From Phycisphaerales bacterium (GTDB lineage: Bacteria; Planctomycetota; Phycisphaerae; Phycisphaerales; SM1A02): a stretch of DNA of 64,000 nt. The position numbers were made by a program, and so were the translations under genes. The notes beneath the pieces were generated by a model that saw nothing but the letters and a program-made list of their open reading frames with translations, ran no database searches and was not told the DNA's origin. Positions 42,949 to 52,714 of the stretch are shown piece after piece. The stretch is from the NCBI GenBank assembly GCA_029245245.1, contig JAQWPT010000028.1, positions 1 through 64,000 of the forward strand, given 5' to 3'. Each line of letters opens with the position of its first letter. The first letter of the stretch is position 1.

Positions 42949-44178
42949 TCAGCCCGAAACGATCGAGCTCATCTTGAAGATCGGAAGAATGATCGCCATC
43001 GCGATGAACCCCACGACACTGCCCATCACCACGATCAGCAGCGGTTCGATCATGCTTGTCAGTGTCTTCAGCGCGTTGCGAAGCACGCTGGCGTAGTACT
43101 CGGAGATCTCCTGCAGCACCTCCGAGAGCTTTCCGGATTCCTCGCCTGCACAGATCATCTGGTTGACGGACTTCGGCAGGAGGGATGAGCGATCAAGTTC
43201 GCTGTGCAGTTTCCTGCCCTGGCGGACCGAGCTGTGCACAGTCGTCCACAATCGCTTGTAGTGGATGTTCCCCGTGATGTCCGCCGTCACCGTAATACTG
43301 TCGAGAACCGGTACGCCTGCGTTGAGCAGTTCTCCCATCGTCTGGAGTGAACGGCTGACATACAGGGCACGGAACATGCCGCGGAACAATGGCGTCTTGA
43401 GCTTGAGGTGATCGATCCAGAAGCGACCCGTCTCCGTCCTTGCGTAGAAGGAGAGTCCGATGATGCCAAGCACACCGGCGACGATCAGGACCCACCAGTA
43501 ACTCACCATCCACGTGGACAGTCCCATCAGGAAGATCGTCGGCCAGGGGAGCACATCCTCCTTGCCCTCGAATACGCCGGCGAATCGCGGGAGCACGAAG
43601 GTCAGCAGGAAGATCGTGACCGAGATCGCCATCACCGCGATGATGCCCGGGTAGATGCTCGCGGAAACAACCATCTTTCTCGTTTCCATCTGCTGGCTCA
43701 TGAAAGCGGCGATGCGATCCAGCATCTTCGCAAAGGATCCGGACATCTCCGAGGCACGGACCATGTTGATGTACAGCGGGTTGAAGTAGCGTGGGTACTT
43801 GGCAATCGCTTCGGAAAACTGCTTGCCGGATTCGACATCGAGCTTGATCGCCTGAAGCATCTTCTGGAACTTGGCGTTGGTGACCTGGTCCGCAATGCCG
43901 TCCAGTGCCTGGCGCAGGCTGATGCCGGCACGGATCATGACGGCCAGCTGCGTGGTGAAGTCCAGGATGTCACGGGCGGTGGGACCCGAACTCCAGTTCA
44001 CCGCTCCCAGTACCTGGTGCAGCGAGGACTTGCCCGGCTCGCCCAGCGGTACCAGTTTGAGTACATGGCTGCCCTGGTTGCGCAGGATGGAAGCTGCCGC
44101 GGTCGCGTTTTCAGCGACGAGCAATCCACCCTTGATGCGACCCGACGTGTGTCGAGCCTGGTACCGATACTGTGGCAT
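42949..44178 (-). CDS. pilC: Type II secretion / type IV pilus inner membrane protein PilC (GspF family)
   Basis: This 409-residue membrane protein has two copies of the GspF/PilC domain, each ending in a hydrophobic hairpin. Typical segments are F-T-T-Q-L-A-V-M-I-R-A-G-I-S-L-R-Q-A-L near residue 80 and the repeat Y-V-S-R-S-L-Q-T-M-G-E-L-L-N-A-G-V-P-V-L. It forms the platform that the assembly ATPase drives. Start 44178 has GGGAGG seven bases upstream. Confidence 0.95.
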   Translation of the reverse strand: MPQYRYQARHTSGRIKGGLLVAENATAAASILRNQGSHVLKLVPLGEPGKSSLHQVLGAVNWSSGPTARDILDFTTQLAVMIRAGISLRQALDGIADQVTNAKFQKMLQAIKLDVESGKQFSEAIAKYPRYFNPLYINMVRASEMSGSFAKMLDRIAAFMSQQMETRKMVVSASIYPGIIAVMAISVTIFLLTFVLPRFAGVFEGKEDVLPWPTIFLMGLSTWMVSYWWVLIVAGVLGIIGLSFYARTETGRFWIDHLKLKTPLFRGMFRALYVSRSLQTMGELLNAGVPVLDSITVTADITGNIHYKRLWTTVHSSVRQGRKLHSELDRSSLLPKSVNQMICAGEESGKLSEVLQEISEYYASVLRNALKTLTSMIEPLLIVVMGSVVGFIAMAIILPIFKMSSIVSG

Positions 44179-44214
44179 GAACATGCCTCCCGGGGCAACG
44201 GGTTTCGAATCGAC

Positions 44215-45315
44215 TCATGCGGCGATCTGCCGCACCATCTGTTCCGGACAGGCCGACTGCGCGACCGCATCTTCCCGGCAGATGCATCCATTGAAGTAGA
44301 GCTCGCTGATCGATGAGTCGAGGGTGACCATCCCGATGGCTCGACTCGTCTCGATGACATTCGGGATTTCAAAGGTCCGCGATTCACGGATGATGTTCCG
44401 TACCGCCGGCGTGCAGAGCAGGATTTCGACTGCGGGAATCATGCCGTTGCGATCGACGCGTCGGAACAGGGTCTGTGACACGACCGCCTGCAGCGTGTTC
44501 CCGAGCATGGACCGCACCTGGTTCTGCTGCCCCGCCGGGTACATGTCGATGATGCGCTCCACGGTCTGGGCGGCATCCACGGTGTGCAGGGTCGAGAGGA
44601 CCAGGTGTCCGGTCTCCGCCGCCGAGAGTGCCAGAGACGTCGTTTCCAGGTCGCGCATTTCGCCGACGAAGATGATGTCCGGATCCTGCCGCAACGCGTG
44701 CTTGAGTCCGGAAGCGAAGGACGGCATGTCGGCACCGAGTTCACGCTGCTCGATGAGGCAGGCGTCGGACTCGAGGCTGTACTCGATTGGATCCTCGAGG
44801 GTGATGATGTGCCGTTTCGATCGACGATTCATCTCGTTGATCATCGAGGCCAGCGTTGTGGACTTGCCCGAACCCGTATCACCGGTCACCAGCACGAGGC
44901 CACGCGGCAGGCGGGCGAGACGAGCGATGGTCTCCGGGAGATTCAACGCTTCCAACGGCGGCACGATGGACTTCACGAGTCGCAACGTCAGGGCGATCTT
45001 GCCCCGCTGGCGATGTGCATTGACTCGGTACCGGCCCAGTCCCTCGACCTCGTAGGACAGATCGAGATCCTGCTCGACTTCAAACCGCTCCCGCTGCACC
45101 GGCGAGGTCATCAATTCGAATGCCTCCTGGACATCCGCCTCGACCAGCATCGGCTGCTCCACCGGCTCCATGAGGGTGTTGACCCGGAGCATCGGCGGGT
45201 GGTCGGGCACGAGATGAAGATCGGATGCCGACTCGGCATCAGCGATCCGGAGCATGTCGATGAGGTGCATCGGAATCTCCCGAGCGGTGGGCATCACCGC
45301 CGATGCAACGTTCAT
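44215..45315 (-). CDS. pilT: PilT-type twitching ATPase
   Basis: This 366-residue secretion/retraction ATPase has Walker A G-D-T-G-S-G-K-S-T, the Asp box I-T-L-E-D-P-I-E-Y, Walker B D-I-I-F-V-G-E-M-R-D and the His box T-G-H-L-V-L-S-T-L-H-T. The N-terminal S-A-S-D-L-H-L fits PilT rather than PilB, so retraction is likely. The start at 45315 has GGGAG seven bases upstream. The gap to the lipoprotein gene before it (45316-45433) holds no recognisable signal. Confidence 0.94.
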   Translation of the reverse strand: MNVASAVMPTAREIPMHLIDMLRIADAESASDLHLVPDHPPMLRVNTLMEPVEQPMLVEADVQEAFELMTSPVQRERFEVEQDLDLSYEVEGLGRYRVNAHRQRGKIALTLRLVKSIVPPLEALNLPETIARLARLPRGLVLVTGDTGSGKSTTLASMINEMNRRSKRHIITLEDPIEYSLESDACLIEQRELGADMPSFASGLKHALRQDPDIIFVGEMRDLETTSLALSAAETGHLVLSTLHTVDAAQTVERIIDMYPAGQQNQVRSMLGNTLQAVVSQTLFRRVDRNGMIPAVEILLCTPAVRNIIRESRTFEIPNVIETSRAIGMVTLDSSISELYFNGCICREDAVAQSACPEQMVRQIAA

Positions 45316-45433
45316 CGGCGGACTCCCGGGGCACCGTCAGTGCCTGTCGCCGGGTTTCAGTACCACGGTTCGGGCTGCAACGGTTGCGCAGGACGCCGCG
45401 ACCAAACGGTCCAGTCCATCTGTAGGATGTCGA

Positions 45434-45916
45434 TCAGTTCGGTGGCTCGAGCACCAGTTCCCCGGAAGCGGAGAAACCGACCGTTGGCCGGTACCCCATG
45501 TCCAGGAGCGTCTCGGCCAGCACACCCTCGCCGAGGTAGAGCAGGCTTCCGGACATCGACCAGTTCGAGGTGTCCGGCAGGGACTGGCTGTCCCAGCCGA
45601 GCTCGGTGAACGGGAAGGACGCGGGAAGCATGATCTCACGATTGGCACCGGGAATCAGGGTCATCTCGGCCGCATGCCGGCCCTGGTAGACGGATCGACC
45701 GGATATGGAAAGCCTGTAGTCAAACTCGAGCAGGCGTGTTTCTCCGCCATGTTCATTGGCCACCGTCCCGTGCAGGGCCACCGACATCGCATCCTTGTTG
45801 ACCCCGGTCACCTCGATGGACTTGATGACGACCGCGGGAGGATCCAGGGCCAGGCACCCCGGGAGCCCGAGCCCCATCAGGCCGAGAAACACCATGTTCA
45901 GCAGAATCCGCGTCAT
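45434..45916 (-). CDS. Small lipoprotein, LEA/WHy-like
   Basis: This 160-residue protein has a lipoprotein signal with lipobox L-P-G-C (Cys21). The body, with V-V-I-K-S-I-E-V-T-G-V-N, H-G-T-V-A-N-E-H and L-I-P-G-A-N-R-E-I-M-L-P-A-S-F, looks like a beta-sandwich of the late-embryogenesis-abundant type 2 (WHy) class, a guess from pattern. It is upstream of pilT on the same strand, with a 118-base gap, and divergent from the PQQ protein. Confidence 0.55.
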   Translation of the reverse strand: MTRILLNMVFLGLMGLGLPGCLALDPPAVVIKSIEVTGVNKDAMSVALHGTVANEHGGETRLLEFDYRLSISGRSVYQGRHAAEMTLIPGANREIMLPASFPFTELGWDSQSLPDTSNWSMSGSLLYLGEGVLAETLLDMGYRPTVGFSASGELVLEPPN

Positions 45917-46045
45917 GCCCGCACTCTACCATCGAGCCCCGGATCCCGATGGTTCCCCAAGGGGCGGATCCGGGATTCAGCACGCGATTCCTGTTGGATT
46001 CGAACGTAGAATCCGCTGGGGGACTGACACCATGAACGGGACGCC

Positions 46046-49000
46046 ATGAACGGTTCCATCACCAACCTGCTTCGACTGTTGTGCCTGGGCATGACCGCAA
46101 TCGCTGCGGGCCAGGACAACCCGGTCTACATCGATGAATCCCACGGGGCCCGACAGGTCCTCGAGCAGGCCGACGCAGCTGCGGCCAGCAATCCCGCGGA
46201 ATCCGTCCGACTGCTGCAGGAACTCCTGGCATCGTCCGGCCATCAACTCGTGGCCACCATCGAATCCCCGAACCCGACCCAGTTCCGGTCGGTCCGGGAG
46301 ATCGTCAACCAGCACTATCGATCCAATCCCATTTTGCTGGAGACCATGCGCCGACAGTACGACGAACCGGCTCAACGACTTCTGGAAGCTGGCATGCTGC
46401 AGGACGTGGTGCAACTCCACGCCCTGACCAGGCCGGGCCTCGAAGCACAACTGCGCCTTGGCCGCACGGACATCGAACTCGGTGCCCTGCAACAGGGCGT
46501 GCGGCGGCTGGAACTCGTCCTGGAACACCCTGATGTCGAACCGGCGTCACGCGCTGCAGCCCTGTATGGACTCGGCGTCGCATCGAGGCTCCTGGGCGAT
46601 CTGCCGATGCAGATCCAGGTGGATGCGGACCTGGAAGCACTCCCCGTGGAAGGAGCAGCATTCCGGGACGCACTGGCTTCCATGAAGGTCACCGAGGGTG
46701 CGTTTCGAAACCACACCGTCATGCGAACCGGACCGGAGGCCTCCATCGAGGATCTCGTCGTCCAGTCCATCTGGTCCGTGCCACTGGAACACAGTCTGCT
46801 GAACCAGCGGATGGACCACCCCAGCACCATCAACAACCTGACCAGGGGGGAGTTGGAAATCCAGTCGGAAGGCGGCTGGTATTCGACCGTCGTTCCAACC
46901 GTCCGCGACAACCTGGTCTTCATCAACCTCGGCGAAGTGGTCATCGCGATGGACGCCCTGACCGGTCACCCCGTATGGGCTTCGCATCAGCAGCAACCGG
47001 AGTTGCGCCTTGATCCCACCGAACGACCCTCGGGGGTGAACCTCATCGAGTTGGAGGGACGATACCTGGTGACCGCCACCGGTCATCTCTACGCGACGGA
47101 ACGCTCTGGTGACGGTCTTCTCCTCTGCTTCGATGCCCCCACCGGGCAGCTTCGGTGGGGAGTCCAGGTCAACGGACACCGGGACATCGACCAGTCCGAA
47201 GGCCTGTTCATCTGCAGCCCACCGACCATCCACGAGGGAACCGTATACGTCCAGGCACGCAAGATCAGCCCCCAGCAACTGGTCAGCGAGGTGCTGGTGG
47301 CCATCGACCTCGTCGAGGGCGACATCCTCTGGTCGAGTTGGATCTCATCCGCCGGCCGTCTCCGGCGCAGCATGACTCCGAACACGACCGCTCCGCTGGC
47401 CATCGGCAGTCGAATCTTCGTCGTGACCGCCACTGGAGCCATTGCAGCCATCGATTCCACCAATGGAGACCTGCTGTGGCTCCACCGGCTGCCGACTCCC
47501 AAAGCCACGAACACACCCTCCGGGGCAATCCGTCCATACACCCACCTGCAACCTGTAATGGCCGGTGGCTCCCTGATCTGCATCACGCCGGATGGAACCG
47601 AGGTCCTGGCGATCGACCCAGAAACCGGCGTGGTGCTGCAGTCGATTTCCGCAACCCAACCGGAACGATGGAATCACCCCGTGTACATGCTCAGCAGTGG
47701 AGACCGCATCGTCTCCGTGGGACGTGATGTTCGCTGCTTCGATGTCGACCAACTCGAGACGCCCCACTGGATTCTCGAGACTGCCGACCAGATCGCTTCT
47801 CCCGTTCCCGTCGGCCGTGTGCAACTGCTTGAAGACAGCCTGATCATTCCGGTCCGGGATCAAGTGCTCCAGGTCGACTTGGAATCGGGACGCATCCTTC
47901 GTTCACTCACGGTCGAACACGACGGAAATCCTCTCGTAGCCGGGCCCCAGTTGCTGGTGGCGTCCTCCACCCACCTCGACGCATACACCGCTTTCGACCG
48001 GGCCCGAGGCGTCCTTGAGGAGCGGATCGCAACACGTCCCGACATGGTCTCCTTACGGCTGGATCTCGTACGACTTGCTGCACGGTCCAACCAATCCGAA
48101 CTGCTCCATCAATCAACCCGAGATCTTCTGAACCTGCTTCCCACGGTCGATGAGCAGGCCTCCGAATCCGCTCGGGACCAGTTGATGCGATACCTGGTGA
48201 ACGCCATCAAGGCTCAACCCGGCATCGATGGCGAACACGGTGCAGCGCTGCGCGACCTGCTGGTCGAGACCGCGGATCGTCCACATCGTGAACTGGAAGC
48301 CCTGCTGGTGCTCGGAGACTGGATCCGTGCATCCGATCCCGAAGAGGCAGCCGGCCTGTGGCGACGCATCCTGACCCGGGAATCCCTGTCCAGGGCCTGG
48401 TACGAGCAAGACACGCTCCATGCACCGGGAGCCGACTGGGCTCGCCGCCGACTGGCGACGATCGATGTCGAACCGGATCCGTTGGACTCCGTGGCCTGGA
48501 GCGATCCGGTGGACTCCGGAGACATCGAGCATGTCCTGGGCAGCGCACGCGACAACCTCCGCACGAACCAGGACCCTGTGAAACTCGCCGCGATGTTTCC
48601 GGAAACCATTCACCGGCTTGTGAATGCCGATCGCATGGATGCTGCGATCGGCCTGCTTCATTCCTGGGACACACGCTTTCCGGGAGAACTCCTGCTCGAT
48701 GAAACCACGCTGCGATCCGCACGGAAGTGGGCGGATTCACTCCCCCCCATGACGGAACCAGCCATCGAGGAAATCCCCGCAGCCGATGGGATCATCGAAC
48801 CACCCAGCCGCATCAGCGGCACACTGCTGCCGCTGGCCCAGGGGAGCGTGATCAAACCCCCACCCATGTCTCCCCTGCTGATGCGACGTGATTCAATCGG
48901 AAAGTTCGATACCCGGACGATGGAGCAGGCATGGACTGCCAGGACCACCGGATTGAACAATGTGCTCCTGCAGCAGGATGAACAGCGAATCGCCATTCTC

Positions 49001-50089
49001 GTCGAACACGGGGATTTTCGACCCGACCTGATTTTCCTCGATGCCGGCACCGGCGAGGAACTGGCACCACCCATCGATCTCGCCTCCCTGTTCAAGGGCA
49101 TGGAGCCCGCCGACTTCGGACACCAGTCCATCCTGCCTGATGGAAGAATGATCGAGCTCGACGAACTGCTCATCTGCTCCAACCCGGAGTTCATCGCCCT
49201 GGTACGCCGTGACGGGCAACTCATCGGCCTCGGCGGAGACGAGGGAAGCGAGATCCAATGGCAGCAGAAACTGCCACTGCGCGTCGTGCACGGCATTCTG
49301 CCCTGGCCGGATGGCTTTGTCGTGATCGGACCGGATCCGGATGTCGATCAGCCACTGGCCGTCAGCAATGCCGATCCACTCCTGTTCCATGTCGATCACC
49401 GAACGGGCACGTCACGCCGATTGCAATGGCCCGATGCCATCGGTCGCTTCAACTGGATCACTCGATCCCCGCTGAACGACCTGGTACTCGGAGGCGAAGA
49501 GGGCATCGCCTGCATCACATGGCCGGACCACACTCCCCGCTGGATCACCACTGATCCCCTCTCCAAACAGACACGACAGGGGTGGGCAAGCTCCGAAGCC
49601 GTGCTCGTGATGGATGACAAGGAAGTCCTGCACCTGCTGGACATTGAAACCGGCGAGGACTCCGGCGACCTGGAACTCCCGGAATACCGGGACATGGCCA
49701 TGATCAGGGAACTGCAGGCGGATGGACGTGGATTCAGGATCCTCCGGGAAACCGGGGTGGCCATTCACGACCCGGTGGGCACTCTCGTCGGCACCGATGG
49801 CATCCCCCGTGAGTACCAGTTCGAACACCTGCTCTCCGATGGCGGCCTGCACGTGCTGCTGGCCCACCGGCAGACCGTAACGGGGCTGGCCGGAAGCAGC
49901 AGGGCCGGCGGCCGACGTCACCTGTACCGGATCTCGATCCTCGACGACAGCGGCCGGGTCCTTGATCTACTTGACCTCTTTCCGCTCACGAGTAGAATCC
50001 GCGCGGCACGCCTTCACGGGCGAACACTGATCATCGAGACGGACGAAGCCGTCGACATCATCACCCTCCCGCCTGTCGACACCAGGTGA
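46046..50089 (+). CDS. Large secreted PQQ-like propeller protein
   Basis: This 1347-residue protein has a signal peptide (N-L-L-R-L-L-C-L-G-M-T-A-I-A-A-G) and an N-terminal helical part of about 200 residues resembling TPRs. A PQQ-type propeller follows, with blades such as V-I-A-M-D-A-L-T-G-H-P-V-W-A and A-I-D-S-T-N-G-D-L-L-W-L-H-R, then a helical middle and a second propeller-like C-terminal part. It is probably periplasmic, of BamB-like fold but far longer. An overlapping five-codon frame, ATG-AAC-GGG-ACG-CCA-TGA at 46032, ends within the start codon. Confidence 0.75.
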   Translation: MNGSITNLLRLLCLGMTAIAAGQDNPVYIDESHGARQVLEQADAAAASNPAESVRLLQELLASSGHQLVATIESPNPTQFRSVREIVNQHYRSNPILLETMRRQYDEPAQRLLEAGMLQDVVQLHALTRPGLEAQLRLGRTDIELGALQQGVRRLELVLEHPDVEPASRAAALYGLGVASRLLGDLPMQIQVDADLEALPVEGAAFRDALASMKVTEGAFRNHTVMRTGPEASIEDLVVQSIWSVPLEHSLLNQRMDHPSTINNLTRGELEIQSEGGWYSTVVPTVRDNLVFINLGEVVIAMDALTGHPVWASHQQQPELRLDPTERPSGVNLIELEGRYLVTATGHLYATERSGDGLLLCFDAPTGQLRWGVQVNGHRDIDQSEGLFICSPPTIHEGTVYVQARKISPQQLVSEVLVAIDLVEGDILWSSWISSAGRLRRSMTPNTTAPLAIGSRIFVVTATGAIAAIDSTNGDLLWLHRLPTPKATNTPSGAIRPYTHLQPVMAGGSLICITPDGTEVLAIDPETGVVLQSISATQPERWNHPVYMLSSGDRIVSVGRDVRCFDVDQLETPHWILETADQIASPVPVGRVQLLEDSLIIPVRDQVLQVDLESGRILRSLTVEHDGNPLVAGPQLLVASSTHLDAYTAFDRARGVLEERIATRPDMVSLRLDLVRLAARSNQSELLHQSTRDLLNLLPTVDEQASESARDQLMRYLVNAIKAQPGIDGEHGAALRDLLVETADRPHRELEALLVLGDWIRASDPEEAAGLWRRILTRESLSRAWYEQDTLHAPGADWARRRLATIDVEPDPLDSVAWSDPVDSGDIEHVLGSARDNLRTNQDPVKLAAMFPETIHRLVNADRMDAAIGLLHSWDTRFPGELLLDETTLRSARKWADSLPPMTEPAIEEIPAADGIIEPPSRISGTLLPLAQGSVIKPPPMSPLLMRRDSIGKFDTRTMEQAWTARTTGLNNVLLQQDEQRIAILVEHGDFRPDLIFLDAGTGEELAPPIDLASLFKGMEPADFGHQSILPDGRMIELDELLICSNPEFIALVRRDGQLIGLGGDEGSEIQWQQKLPLRVVHGILPWPDGFVVIGPDPDVDQPLAVSNADPLLFHVDHRTGTSRRLQWPDAIGRFNWITRSPLNDLVLGGEEGIACITWPDHTPRWITTDPLSKQTRQGWASSEAVLVMDDKEVLHLLDIETGEDSGDLELPEYRDMAMIRELQADGRGFRILRETGVAIHDPVGTLVGTDGIPREYQFEHLLSDGGLHVLLAHRQTVTGLAGSSRAGGRRHLYRISILDDSGRVLDLLDLFPLTSRIRAARLHGRTLIIETDEAVDIITLPPVDTR

Positions 50090-50146
50090 CATCGGAATCC
50101 TCCCCTCGTCCGGAGTACGAGGGCCGCATCAACCGGACCAGTTCTC

Positions 50147-50413
50147 ATGCCTATCCTCGACATTCCCACGACAGACGAATCGCTCCCCACATGGCAGGAC
50201 GAGCAGTCCATCCTCGCTTCCAGGCCCATCGAGGATGATGACGACTACTACCGCGACGGCGAAGGCGATGACGAGGATGAGGATGAGGACGAGGACGACG
50301 ACTACAACAGCGACGATGGCGTCGACGCTGACGATGGCGACGACGATGGCGACCTCGACGACGACGACGATGATGACTTCGATGAAGATGACGACGAGGA
50401 TGACTTCGATTGA
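50147..50413 (+). CDS. Extremely acidic 88-residue protein
   Basis: After a normal-looking 30-residue N-terminus (M-P-I-L-D-I-P-T-T-D-E-S-L-P-T-W) the protein is mostly Asp and Glu with a few Gly, Tyr and Asn, ending D-D-E-D-D-F-D. It would be intrinsically disordered and strongly negative, perhaps metal- or protein-binding. The coding sequence is a chain of GAY/GAR codons, so simple-repeat origin is possible. No clear ribosome-binding site is seen. It follows the PQQ protein by 57 bases on the same strand; the gap holds nothing recognisable. Confidence 0.6.
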   Translation: MPILDIPTTDESLPTWQDEQSILASRPIEDDDDYYRDGEGDDEDEDEDEDDDYNSDDGVDADDGDDDGDLDDDDDDDFDEDDDEDDFD

Positions 50414-50441
50414 AACCGCCTGAGCGGTGCCGATCGTCGAA

Positions 50442-51266
50442 TCAACTCTCGATCTTGGCCCACTTGTCGTCGGCGCGACTCGCTTCAAGAGCCCGCCCAT
50501 GGGTCCCCTCGGCCGAGGCCACCAGAGATCTGCACAACACCAGCACCGCAGGCACCGAGGCGTGTTCCGTCTGCAGCAGTGGAATCTGCTCCGATGTCGA
50601 ACCGTTGCTTCGGAACAACCGTCGGAAGGCATCCTTGATGGCGTCGATGTGCAGTTCGTCGAAGCCACGGCGTGCAAGGGCCACCGTATTGACCGCTCGA
50701 ACCTCCGCTGGATGCCCTTCAACGATCATGTAGGGCGGCACATCCCGGGAAATCCGGGCCAGGCCTCCGACGAAGCAGCATGTGCCGATGGTCGCGAAGT
50801 GATGGATCCCAGCACCACCGCCGATGCTCGCCCCATCGTGAACGGCGACGTGTCCGGCCAACATGACCTGGTTGGCAATGACCGTATCGTCGTGCAGGTG
50901 GCAGTCGTGCGCGACGTGGGATCCGACCATGAGCAGGTTCCGGTGACCGATCCTCGTCACCCCGCCACCGCTTCCGGTGCCGCGATGAATGGTCACATGC
51001 TCCCGGATCTCGTTGTCGTCCCCGATTTCGCAGGTCGTCTTCTCACCTGCGTACTTGCGATCCTGCGGGTCGACGCCGACCACGGAGTACGGATAGAAGC
51101 GATTTCCCCGCCCGATGACGGTGTCCTTCTGGACCGTGACATGGTTCATCAGCTCCGACCCATCACCGATCTGTACACCTGGACCAACCATGCACCATGG
51201 CCCGATCGTCGCACTCTCGGCGACGGTGGCGGATGGATCGATGATGGCAGTGGGATGAATCGTCAT
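50442..51266 (-). CDS. lpxA: UDP-N-acetylglucosamine acyltransferase LpxA
   Basis: This 274-residue left-handed beta-helix enzyme adds the first acyl chain to UDP-GlcNAc in lipid A synthesis. The protein begins M-T-I-H-P-T-A-I-I-D, exactly the family N-terminus, and the catalytic His120 is in V-G-S-H-V-A-H-D-C. Hexapeptide repeats fill the middle. A TTG at 51278 with AGGA nearby would add four residues. It is the last gene of the leftward envelope cluster; no lpxB is in the window. Confidence 0.96.
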   Translation of the reverse strand: MTIHPTAIIDPSATVAESATIGPWCMVGPGVQIGDGSELMNHVTVQKDTVIGRGNRFYPYSVVGVDPQDRKYAGEKTTCEIGDDNEIREHVTIHRGTGSGGGVTRIGHRNLLMVGSHVAHDCHLHDDTVIANQVMLAGHVAVHDGASIGGGAGIHHFATIGTCCFVGGLARISRDVPPYMIVEGHPAEVRAVNTVALARRGFDELHIDAIKDAFRRLFRSNGSTSEQIPLLQTEHASVPAVLVLCRSLVASAEGTHGRALEASRADDKWAKIES

Positions 51267-51284
51267 GGTGTCGTCCAACTGATC

Positions 51285-52676
51285 CTAACGGGATTCCTGT
51301 TCTGAATCGATCATCATGAACCGGATGTTCGCTTCTGCAGCGAGGACACCGCCGACGGTTGCCGTGCCACGGATGGATGCGGTGCGGGAACTGGCACGGA
51401 TCGTCTCGACTTCCAATGTCATCTGGTCCCCGGGAGTCACCGGGTGTCGAAGCTTGACTCGATCAAGGCTCAGCAGAACCGCGATCTTGCCGGTGTGTTC
51501 GAGTTTCTGGCTCAGCAGCAGGCCGCCCAACTGGGCCATGGCCTCGACGATCAGGACGCCGGGCATGATCGGAGTGCCGGGGTAGTGTCCCTCGAAGAAG
51601 GGTTCGTTGATGGAGACATTCTTGACGCCCACCGCCCGGCGATCTCCCTCGAGCGTCAGCACCCGGTCCACCAGCAGCATGGGGTACCGGTGCGGCATGA
51701 TGCGCTGGATCGATCGAATGTCCATGGCGGCCCGGGCCGGGATGTCTTCGGACTGCGGCTGCGAGCGGTTCTGCTCGATGATGCGGCGGCACATCTGCCG
51801 GTTCAGGGCATGTCCCGAACGTGACGCGACGAATCGCCCCTGGATCTCTCCCCCGATGAGATAGAGATCGCCGATCATGTCGAGCACCTTGTGCCGCGAG
51901 GGTTCGTTGTCGTAGCGATAGGCGTTGTCGATGGGACCGTCTTCACCGATGACCAGTACTTCGCTCGGACTCAGATGTCGACACAGGCCCTGGTCCCAGA
52001 GCGCCTGGGCTTCCTCGTTGAGGCTGAAGGTCCGGGCGGGCGAGATGTCCTTGAGGTAATCGTCCCGACCGAGTGCGAACCCGTAGGCCTGCCGACCGAT
52101 GCGATCCGTATTCGGACCGTAGTCCAGTTCATAGAGCAGCTGCATCTGCCGGTGGTCGCAGGGAAACGCAGCGAGTACCGCCCCGTCTTCCTCGATCACG
52201 ATGGGCTCGTGCACCTTGAAGAGCCGCCGCTCCGCGTCCTGCTCCACGACACCTGCTTCCACGATGGGTTGCGTGTACGGACTGGCAGAACCATCACCAA
52301 GCGGGAGTTCGGGACCATTGATCCGAATCAACGCGTTGTCGATGCCCATGCCCGACAGGGCCGACATGCAATGCTCGACGGTTTCCACGACGCCAGAACC
52401 ATTCTGCAGGGTCGTCCGCCGATCTCGATCGATCGCCTGCTCCACGAGGGCCGGAATCCGTACCGGTGGATCAAGGTCGATTCGCTCGAAAACGATGCCG
52501 TGGCCCGGAGGTGCCGGCTCGATCGTCGCGGTCGCCAGCTGGCCGAGCATGAGCCCGGCCCCTGCGATGGATGCAGGAGCCTTGAGTGTGTGCTGGCGAG
52601 TGGATCGAAAACCCGATCCCAGCACGCTGCCGGAAGCGTGATCCACTACGCCTGACTCCACTGCATGTCCAGACAC
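51285..52676 (-). CDS. lpxC: Bifunctional LpxC-FabZ (deacetylase / 3-hydroxyacyl-ACP dehydratase)
   Basis: The N-terminal two thirds are LpxC (zinc deacetylase): the zinc His is in V-E-H-C-M-S-A-L and H-x3-D in H-K-V-L-D-M-I-G-D. The C-terminal 150 residues are FabZ: M-P-H-R-Y-P-M-L-L-V-D-R-V and H-Y-P-G-T-P-I-M-P-G-V-L. The natural fusion is known in other phyla and links lipid A deacetylation with fatty acid synthesis. The start is a GTG at 52676 with GGAGG seven bases upstream; the longer frame begins with TTG and lacks this. It lies 38 bases after lpxD. Confidence 0.95.
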   Translation of the reverse strand: MSGHAVESGVVDHASGSVLGSGFRSTRQHTLKAPASIAGAGLMLGQLATATIEPAPPGHGIVFERIDLDPPVRIPALVEQAIDRDRRTTLQNGSGVVETVEHCMSALSGMGIDNALIRINGPELPLGDGSASPYTQPIVEAGVVEQDAERRLFKVHEPIVIEEDGAVLAAFPCDHRQMQLLYELDYGPNTDRIGRQAYGFALGRDDYLKDISPARTFSLNEEAQALWDQGLCRHLSPSEVLVIGEDGPIDNAYRYDNEPSRHKVLDMIGDLYLIGGEIQGRFVASRSGHALNRQMCRRIIEQNRSQPQSEDIPARAAMDIRSIQRIMPHRYPMLLVDRVLTLEGDRRAVGVKNVSINEPFFEGHYPGTPIMPGVLIVEAMAQLGGLLLSQKLEHTGKIAVLLSLDRVKLRHPVTPGDQMTLEVETIRASSRTASIRGTATVGGVLAAEANIRFMMIDSEQESR

Positions 52677-52714
52677 GCCGTCGCCTCCACCCGAACCATG
52701 AGGTCCCCACCTCT

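Noticed and set aside
39410-45315. Reading the pilus block as a toxin-export or phage-derived system
   Set aside because: PilT, PilC and three pilin-type proteins in order are ordinary type IV pilus or type II secretion parts; no phage gene is near.
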